Below, one piece after another: positions 58,864 to 64,000 of a stretch of 64,000 nt of DNA. This DNA is from Jannaschia sp. W003. GTDB taxonomy: Bacteria > Pseudomonadota > Alphaproteobacteria > Rhodobacterales > Rhodobacteraceae. The DNA is taken from NCBI RefSeq assembly GCF_025144335.1, contig NZ_CP083539.1, positions 2,791,501 to 2,855,500 of the forward strand, read 5' to 3'. The notes beneath the pieces are model-generated. The model did not search any database and had not been told where the DNA came from. It saw nothing but the letters and a program-made list of their open reading frames with translations. Position 1 is the first letter of the stretch; the number at the start of each line of letters is the position of its first letter. The position numbers and the translations under genes were made by a program.

Positions 58864-59490
58864 TCAGGCCTCGGCGAGGTGGCGCAGCCGCACCTCGAAC
58901 GCCTCCGAGAGATGCCGGCGCAGCGCCTCCGCGGCGCCCTCCTCGTCGCGCCGGGCGATCGCGGCCACGATGCGGTCGTGCTCCGCCAGCGCCGCCGCGT
59001 CCCGCCCCGGCACCGCCAGCGAGGTGGTCGCCATCAGCGCCATCGACCGGTGCACGATGCCGAGCTGCTGCACGAGGAAGCGGTTGTGGGACGCGCGGTG
59101 GATCTGCATGTGGAACCGCCGGTTCGCCAGCGACAGGGCCGCGGCGTCGCCCAGCAGCGCCCGGTCCTCCGCGGCCATCGCCGCGAGCACCCGGATCTCC
59201 TCGGGCGCGGCGTGGCGCGCCGCCAGCCGCGCGGCCAGCGCCTCCAGCTCCGTGCGCACCGCATAGAGCTCCGCCATCTCGTCGTGGCCCAAGGAGGCCA
59301 CGATCAGCGAGCGCCCCTCGCGGCGCAGGAGACTCTGGGTCTCCAGCCGCTGCAGCGCCTCGCGGATCGGCGTGCGCGAGACCCCCAGCCGCTCGGCCAG
59401 CTCGGACTCCACCAGCCGGTCGCCGGGCCGGTAGAGCCCGCGGTCGATGGCGTCGAGGATCATGGCATAGGCGTCGGCGGGCGGCGGCAT
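58864..59490 (-). CDS. GntR/FadR-family transcriptional regulator
   Basis: The 208-residue protein has an N-terminal winged helix (YRPGDRLVESELAERLGVSRTPIREALQRLE split over residues 19-50) and a C-terminal FCD domain (about 75-200: MAELYAVRTELEALAARLAA, NRRFHMQIHRASHN, EHDRIVAAIARRDEEGA and LRRHLSEAF). The three FCD histidines that bind metal and an organic acid ligand are present. Targets are not evident; the divergent gene is a HAD hydrolase 83 bases away. Confidence 0.9.
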   Translation of the reverse strand: MPPPADAYAMILDAIDRGLYRPGDRLVESELAERLGVSRTPIREALQRLETQSLLRREGRSLIVASLGHDEMAELYAVRTELEALAARLAARHAAPEEIRVLAAMAAEDRALLGDAAALSLANRRFHMQIHRASHNRFLVQQLGIVHRSMALMATTSLAVPGRDAAALAEHDRIVAAIARRDEEGAAEALRRHLSEAFEVRLRHLAEA

Positions 59491-59573
59491 GGGCGGCGGG
59501 ACACTCCGGATGGTGCCGGACCCTACCGGGGCGCGGGCTTGCGGCGCAACCGCGCCGGGCTTACGCGGCCCCC

Positions 59574-60221
59574 ATGCACCCCGCCTTCGCCCACGTCCGC
59601 ACCTGGGTCTTCGACCTCGACGAGACGCTCTACCCCCCCGCCGCGCCCCTGTTCCCGCAGATCGAGGCGCGCATGGAGCGGTGGATCGTGGACCTGCTCG
59701 GCGTGACGCAGGCCGAGGCCGCGCGCCTCCGCCGCTCCTGGTGGGAGCGGCACGGCACCACGCTGGCCGGCCTCATGCGCGAGCACGGCATCGACCCGCA
59801 CCCCTTCCTCGCCGACGTCCACGACATCGACTTCGGCGCGCTCCGGCCTGACCCCGCGCTGGCCGAAGTCCTCGCCGCCCTTCCCGGGCGCCGCATCGTC
59901 CATACCAACGGCACGGCCGCCTACGCCCGCCGGGTGCTGGAGGCGCGCGGCCTCGCGGACGGCTGGGACGCGGTGCACGGCGTCGAGGAGGCGGGCCTCC
60001 ACCCCAAGCCCGACCGCGCCGCCTTCGAGGCGGTCTGGGCGCTCGACGGCCTCGACCCCCGGGCGGCGGCGATGTTCGAGGACAGCGCCCGCAACCTCCT
60101 CGTCCCCCACGAGAGCGGCATGGCCACGGTCCACGTCGCCCCCGCGCGCGCGGAAGGGGATCACGTCCACCACCACGCCCCCGACCTCGCCGCGTTCCTT
60201 CGCCGCATCGCTGGCGCCTGA
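59574..60221 (+). CDS. HAD hydrolase, pyrimidine 5'-nucleotidase-like
   Basis: The 215-residue cytosolic phosphatase has HAD motif I FDLDETLYPP (residues 13-22), motif II HTNGTAAYA, Lys of motif III in LHPKPDRAAF and motif IV AAMFEDSARNL. The start TWVFDLDETLYPP and the small cap fit the SDT1/PHM8-like pyrimidine nucleotidase group that dephosphorylates UMP/CMP-type nucleotides. The upstream GntR gene is divergent and UbiH follows on the same strand after 25 bases. Confidence 0.87.
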   Translation: MHPAFAHVRTWVFDLDETLYPPAAPLFPQIEARMERWIVDLLGVTQAEAARLRRSWWERHGTTLAGLMREHGIDPHPFLADVHDIDFGALRPDPALAEVLAALPGRRIVHTNGTAAYARRVLEARGLADGWDAVHGVEEAGLHPKPDRAAFEAVWALDGLDPRAAAMFEDSARNLLVPHESGMATVHVAPARAEGDHVHHHAPDLAAFLRRIAGA

Positions 60222-60246
60222 TGCCGCGGCGCCCTAGGTCCGGGGC

Positions 60247-61425
60247 ATGGACTTCGTCACCGACATCGCGATCTCGGGCGCCGGCCCCGCCGGCCTCGCC
60301 GCCGCCTGCGCGCTCGGCGCCGAGGGCATCCACGTCACGCTCCTCGACCCGGCGCCCCCCGTCACCGGCGAGGACCTGCCCGGCGCCGACCTTCGCACCG
60401 TCGCCCTCCTGCAGCCCGCCCGCGCCTTGCTCGACCGCGCCGGCGCGTGGGACGCCCTCGCCCCCCACGGCACCGAGCTGCGCGTCATGCGCATCGTGGA
60501 CGCCTCGCGCGAGCCGCCCGTCGCGCGCGACTTCGAGGCCGGCGACGTGGGCGAGGCGCAGTTCGGCTGGAACTTCCCCAACTGGCTCCTGCGCCGCGAG
60601 CTGCTCGCCCGCGCCGAGGCCCTGCCCGCGGTCGACCTCCGCCTTGGCACCGGCTTCGCCTCCCTCTTCGCCCGCGAGAGCGGCATCCGCGTCACCCTCA
60701 CCGACGGCACGAAGCTCGCGGCCCGCCTCCTCCTCGCCTGCGACGGACGCGACAGCCCCGTGCGCCACGCGGCGGGCATCGAGGCCACCACGCTCGACTA
60801 CGGCCAGACCGCCCTCGTCTTCGCGGTCGCCCACGCCGCCCCCCACGAGGGCGTCAGCACCGAGGTCCACCGCTCCGGCGGCCCCTTCACGCTGGTCCCC
60901 CTGCCGGACCGCGAGGGGCGCCACCGCTCCGCCGTGGTGTGGATGGACCGCGCCGAGGCGCAGCGCCGCCGCCAGGCGCTCGACCCGGCCGCCTTCGCCG
61001 CCGAGGTGCAGGACCGCTCGGCCGGTATCATGGGCGCGCTCGACGTGGTCTCGAAGCCCCAGGGCTGGCCGATCCGCACCCGCGCCGCGCACCGGATCAC
61101 CGCGCGCCGCGTGGCGCTCGCCGCCGAGGCCGCCCACGCCATGCCGCCCATCGGGGCGCAAGGCCTGAACACCTCGCTCGCCGACGTCGCCGCCCTGCGC
61201 GACCTCTGCGCCGACCGCGAGGCGATCGGCACGGACGCCATGCTCCGCCGCTACGATCGCGCCCGTCGGGGCGACGTCGCCCTGCGCCTCGCCGGCATCG
61301 ACGCCCTCAACCGCGCCTCGATGTCGGGCGGCCTGGGCGGCCTGCGCGCGCTAGGGGTCGGCGCCCTCCACGACATTCCAGCGCTGCGGCGGCTGGCGAT
61401 GCGGATGGGCCTCGGCACGTCCTGA
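60247..61425 (+). CDS. UbiH/UbiF-family FAD-dependent ring hydroxylase
   Basis: The 392-residue flavoprotein monooxygenase of the ubiquinone-biosynthesis group has the dinucleotide motif ISGAGPAGLAAACALG (residues 9-24), the DG motif LLLACDGRDSPVR near 155-167, and the second FAD-contact motif AAEAAHAMPPIGAQGLNTSLAD near 296-317. It probably hydroxylates a polyprenylated ring in coenzyme Q synthesis; which position cannot be assigned. 25 bases after the HAD gene, likely one operon. Confidence 0.88.
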   Translation: MDFVTDIAISGAGPAGLAAACALGAEGIHVTLLDPAPPVTGEDLPGADLRTVALLQPARALLDRAGAWDALAPHGTELRVMRIVDASREPPVARDFEAGDVGEAQFGWNFPNWLLRRELLARAEALPAVDLRLGTGFASLFARESGIRVTLTDGTKLAARLLLACDGRDSPVRHAAGIEATTLDYGQTALVFAVAHAAPHEGVSTEVHRSGGPFTLVPLPDREGRHRSAVVWMDRAEAQRRRQALDPAAFAAEVQDRSAGIMGALDVVSKPQGWPIRTRAAHRITARRVALAAEAAHAMPPIGAQGLNTSLADVAALRDLCADREAIGTDAMLRRYDRARRGDVALRLAGIDALNRASMSGGLGGLRALGVGALHDIPALRRLAMRMGLGTS

Positions 61426-61440
61426 CGCCCCGCGCCCAAC

Positions 61441-61537
61441 GCCCCGGCCTAGCGCCGGGGCCTCGGCCATCCACGAGCGTTCCGCTCCGCGGCCATCGTC
61501 GACGGCAACCAGAGGCCCCAGATCAAGTCCGGGGCGT
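61441..61537. repeat. Composite dispersed repeat, copy 6
   Basis: GCCCCGGCCTAGCGCCGGGG left hairpin, a CCTCGGCC...CCGCTCCGCGGC middle, and right arm GGCCCCAGATCAAGTCCGGG. Nearly complete relative to copy 5 at 47931. Between convergent genes. Confidence 0.75.
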
Positions 61538-61555
61538 CCCTAACCTTCCTCTGGC

Positions 61556-61592
61556 CGCAAATACCTCGGGGTCCGGGGCAGAGCCCCGGCGA
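61556..61592. repeat. CAAATACCT element, copy 2
   Basis: CCGCAAATACCTCGGGG followed by the hairpin CGGGGC-AGA-GCCCCG. It is the same family as 51601 and 63447 and lies at the 3' end of the minus-strand aminotransferase gene. Confidence 0.6.
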
Positions 61593-61598
61593 TACCCG

Positions 61599-62729
61599 CT
61601 ACCCCGGAAACACGTCGTCCAGCACCCGCCCCAGCCGCCCCGCGGTCCCCTCCACGTCCCGCAGCTTGTCCAACCCGAACAACCCCAGCCGGAACGTGGC
61701 GAAGTCCGCCGGCTCGTCGCACTGCAGCGGCACGCCCGCCGCGATCTGCACGCCGCGCTTCGCGAACGCCGCCCCCGACTTCACCTCGTCGGACGGCGCA
61801 TAGGTCACCACCACGCCCGGCGCCCCGAACCCCTCGGCCGCGACCGAGCGAAGGCCCTTGGCGGCCAGCATCCCCCGCACCCGGTCGCCCAGCGCCCACT
61901 GCGCCTCGCAGGCGCGCTTGAGCCCGAAGCCTACCGTCTCCGCCATGGCATCCCGGAACACCCGCAGGGCGTCGGTCGGCATGGTCGCGTGGTAGGCGTG
62001 CCCGCCGCCCACGTAGGCGTCCATGATCGACAGCCACTTGGCGAGGTCGATCGAGAAGCTGTCGCTGCGCCGCGCCTCGACCCGCTCGCGCGCGGCCTCG
62101 CTCAGCATCACCAGCCCGGCGCAGGGCGAGGCGCTCCACCCCTTCTGGGGCGCCGAGATCAGCACGTCGACGCCGGCCGCCCGCATGTCGACCCACACGC
62201 AGCCCGAGGCGATGCAGTCGAGCACGACCAGCGCGCCGACCTCATGCGCCGCCTCCGCCATCGCGCGGATGTAGGCGTCGGGCAGGATCACGCCCGCCGA
62301 GGTCTCCACGTGCGGCGCGAACACGACGTCCGGTTTCGTCTCGCGAATGCGCGCGGTCACGTCCTCGATGGGCGCGGGCGCGAAGGGCGAGCGGCTGTCG
62401 TTGCCCTCCTGCCGGGCCTTCATCACCTCGACGCCTTCCGTGAAGGCGCCCGCCTCCATGATCTGACTCCAGCGGTAGGAGAACCACCCGTTGCGCACCA
62501 CCAGCGCCCGCGCGCCCTGGCCCAGCTGCCGCGCCACGGCCTCCATCGCGAAGGTGCCGCCCCCGGGGATCACGGCCACGTGGTCCGCGCCGTAGACCCG
62601 GCGCAGGCCGCCGTGGATGTCGCGCATGACCTCTTGGAAGGTCTTCGACATGTGGTTGAGCGAGCGGTCGGTGAAGACCACCGAGAATTCCTCGAGCCCC
62701 TCGGGATCGACGTCGTCGAGCAGTGCCAT
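61599..62729 (-). CDS. Class V (alanine-glyoxylate/serine-pyruvate type) aminotransferase
   Basis: The 376-residue PLP enzyme has the cofactor-binding acid in ALVVLDCIASGCVWVDMRAAG and the Schiff-base lysine in LISAPQKGWSASP. IPGGGTFAMEAVARQL near 54-69 binds the phosphate. Group members transaminate glyoxylate, serine or aminoethylphosphonate; the substrate is unknown. An Lrp/AsnC gene lies upstream on the same strand, a common regulatory neighbour for amino-acid enzymes. GGAGGTCCGCC precedes the ATG. Confidence 0.88.
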   Translation of the reverse strand: MALLDDVDPEGLEEFSVVFTDRSLNHMSKTFQEVMRDIHGGLRRVYGADHVAVIPGGGTFAMEAVARQLGQGARALVVRNGWFSYRWSQIMEAGAFTEGVEVMKARQEGNDSRSPFAPAPIEDVTARIRETKPDVVFAPHVETSAGVILPDAYIRAMAEAAHEVGALVVLDCIASGCVWVDMRAAGVDVLISAPQKGWSASPCAGLVMLSEAARERVEARRSDSFSIDLAKWLSIMDAYVGGGHAYHATMPTDALRVFRDAMAETVGFGLKRACEAQWALGDRVRGMLAAKGLRSVAAEGFGAPGVVVTYAPSDEVKSGAAFAKRGVQIAAGVPLQCDEPADFATFRLGLFGLDKLRDVEGTAGRLGRVLDDVFPG

Positions 62730-62830
62730 GGCGGACCTCCGTTGTGCGTCGGTGGTGCCACGGGCGCGCCGCGGTGGGCAAGACGGCGCGGGGGGCGGTC
62801 GCGGAGTGCCACCCCTCCGTCAGCGCCACC

Positions 62831-62930
62831 CGCCCCGGCCCTGCGCCGGGGCCTCCGCCAGCCACCGTCGCCCCACCCCGACCCGAAGCGCCAACGGCAC
62901 CCAGAGGCCCCGGGTCAGGCCCGGGGCGCG
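62831..62930. repeat. Composite dispersed repeat, copy 7
   Basis: CGCCCCGGCCCTGCGCCGGG left hairpin, variable middle, ACCCAGAGGCCCCGGGTCAG right half ending in CCCGGGGCG. In the 240-bp gap between the aminotransferase and Lrp genes. Confidence 0.7.
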
Positions 62931-62969
62931 GAACGCGGACTGGCCCTCGAACCGTCCCCCTCCCAACGG

Positions 62970-63425
62970 TCACAAAGGCCCCGGCCGCCGCTCCTCGCTC
63001 AGCATCACGTTGGCCTCGATCTCGCCCACTCCCGGCAGCGCCATCACCCGCCGCCGCAGCACCCGCTCGAAGTCCGCCAGATCGCGCGCCACCACCCGCA
63101 GGCGGTAGTCGTAGCGCCCGAGCACGTGCTCCACCCGGCGCACCTCGGGAATGGCCGAGACCGCGCGCTCGAAGTCCTCGACCCCGACCCGCGCCCGCGC
63201 CGCCAGCTTCACGCCGAGGAACACCGTCACCCCGAAGCCCAACTTCTCCAGATCGAGGCTCAGTTCCCGCCCCGCCAGCACGCCCGCCTCGCGCAGCCGC
63301 TGAAGCCGCCGCCACGTGGCCGGCTGGCTCAGCCCCACCGCGCGCCCCACGGCCCCCGCCGACAGCATCGCGTTCCCCTGCACCACCCGCAGGATCGCCC
63401 GGTCGGTCTCGTCGAGCGCAATCAC
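62970..63425 (-). CDS. Lrp/AsnC-family transcriptional regulator (1)
   Basis: The 151-residue regulator starts at GTG (VIALDETDRAILRVVQGNAM). The helix-turn-helix is SAGAVGRAVGLSQPATWRRLQRLREAGVL (residues about 20-48), followed by the RAM ligand domain (GVTVFLGVKL, VRRVEHVLGRYDYRLRVVARD, LPGVGEIEANVMLSE). GGGAGCGGAGG lies just upstream of the GTG. It is followed upstream on the same strand by a second Lrp gene, and the aminotransferase downstream is a plausible target. Confidence 0.9.
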   Translation of the reverse strand: MIALDETDRAILRVVQGNAMLSAGAVGRAVGLSQPATWRRLQRLREAGVLAGRELSLDLEKLGFGVTVFLGVKLAARARVGVEDFERAVSAIPEVRRVEHVLGRYDYRLRVVARDLADFERVLRRRVMALPGVGEIEANVMLSEERRPGPL

Positions 63426-63446
63426 CCTCCGCTCCCGATCCTTGCT

Positions 63447-63610
63447 TCCAAAATACCTCCGGGGTTCGCGGGCTTCCCGGGATCGGTCCAGTGGACCGAT
63501 CCGCCCGCGAACGGGCGAAGCCCTGCGCGAACGCGCCGGGGGGCAGAGCCCCCTCCGACGCCCCCGGTCTGCACGGGGGGTGTACGGGGGGTGCACGCCC
63601 GGCGCCCCCC
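63447..63610. repeat. Mixed repeat cluster: CAAAATACCT element, GGATCGGTCC palindrome, TGCACGGGGGG units
   Basis: Three families meet in the gap between the two Lrp genes. CCAAAATACCTCCGGGG starts at 63447, and its partner GGGGCAGAGCCCCCT lies near 63540-63553. Palindrome copy 3 (arms GGATCGGTCC/GGACCGATCC, loop AGT) is at 63480-63502. Two TGCACGGGGGG-type units start at 63570. No gene. Confidence 0.7.
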
Positions 63611-63626
63611 CGCCGCCATTCGCCGC

Positions 63627-64000
63627 CTAGACGGGCAGGATCGCATCGGTCTTCACCTGCGCCACATGCATCAGCGGCTCCACCTCGGCGATGTGCGGAA
63701 GCGCCAGGATGCGCGTCCGCCAGATGCGCTGCCAGTCTGCCAGATCGCGCGCCACGACGGCCAGCCGCACGTCCACGCGGCCCAGAAACGTCTGGATCTC
63801 CACCACTTCCGGGATCTCGCGTGCCGCCGCCAGGAAGGCATCGAGCGCCCGCGGGTCGGACTTCTCCAGCGTGAAGCGCAAGCTCACCTCCACCGACCAG
63901 CCCGCCGCGCGCCAGTCGACGACCCCGTGCACGCCGCGCAGGACGCCGGTCTCGCGCAGGCGCTCGATCCGGCGCGAGGCGTGGGACTGGCTGATCCCCA
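63627..64000 (-). CDS. Lrp/AsnC-family transcriptional regulator (2), cut by right edge
   Basis: C-terminal 123 residues are visible, beginning within the helix-turn-helix (GISQSHASRRIERLRETGVL) and continuing into the RAM domain (VVDWRAAGWSVEVSLRFTLEK, VVEIQTFLGRVDVRLAVVARD, LPHIAEVEPLMHVAQ). It is paralogous to the Lrp gene at 62970 and in tandem with it. The start lies beyond the window. Confidence 0.9.
   Translation of the reverse strand, partial: GISQSHASRRIERLRETGVLRGVHGVVDWRAAGWSVEVSLRFTLEKSDPRALDAFLAAAREIPEVVEIQTFLGRVDVRLAVVARDLADWQRIWRTRILALPHIAEVEPLMHVAQVKTDAILPV

Overview
The window is very GC-rich, with almost every real gene using G/C third positions, and reads as an alphaproteobacterial chromosome of the Rhodobacterales (Rhodobacteraceae/Paracoccaceae) type. 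Support comes from the gene set: SPOR lipoprotein next to a D,D-carboxypeptidase, tmk-holB-tatD-MBL order, cobS/cobT with a BolA and a J-domain gene nearby, HNOBA-GGDEF next to an H-NOX-like gene, yqeY divergent from carA, and typical dispersed intergenic palindromes. No species is named because nothing in the window fixes one.

Layout. 1-8.5 kb: metG (cut by the left edge), a CDF transporter overlapping nadK, glyA, an autoregulated TetR gene, a small lipoprotein, homoserine dehydrogenase, an aldo/keto reductase and glpX. 8.5-17 kb: recJ, tRNA-Glu, an H-NOX-like/diguanylate cyclase pair, a HAD phosphatase, a DUF1223 secreted thioredoxin-like protein and acnA. 17-27 kb: xth-tas-glycosyltransferase, an ArsR/SRPBCC regulator, clpP-clpX, a photolyase-like protein with permuted domain order, SPOR lipoprotein and dac. 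27-39 kb: tmk-holB-tatD, an MBL hydrolase, an AEC carrier, a lytic transglycosylase, an old-yellow enzyme, gatB, a DUF900 hydrolase, a BRCT protein and a homocysteine methyltransferase. 39-48 kb: DUF4177, bolA, J-domain protein, DUF2235, an ECF sigma/anti-sigma/fasciclin set, and cobS and cobT separated by a Met/His-rich exported protein. 48-64 kb: glutathionyl-hydroquinone reductase, pepP, DUF427, yqeY, carA, an interrupted glycosyltransferase, GntR, HAD, UbiH-like monooxygenase, a class V aminotransferase and two Lrp/AsnC genes.

The one clearly foreign segment is 54,751-58,165, a 3.4-kb AT-richer element inserted in the glycosyltransferase gene. It has perfect 16-bp terminal inverted repeats and a 10-bp flanking direct repeat (readable as an 8-bp duplication). 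It carries an IS1595-type transposase, a divergent XRE repressor gene with two matching operators, a tRNA/tmRNA-3'-end-like sequence, a coiled-coil/winged-helix protein at each end, and a three-gene cargo operon of unknown function. Removing the element and one repeat copy restores a 648-codon reading frame.

The gaps between genes hold at least four recurring families: a composite of about 100 bp bounded by CCCCGGC/GCCGGGG hairpins, a palindrome with arms GGATCGGTCC/GGACCGATCC, a CAAAATACCT...CAGAGCCCC element, and a tandem TGCACGGGGGG unit. No rRNA, CRISPR array or plasmid/phage replication origin was seen.
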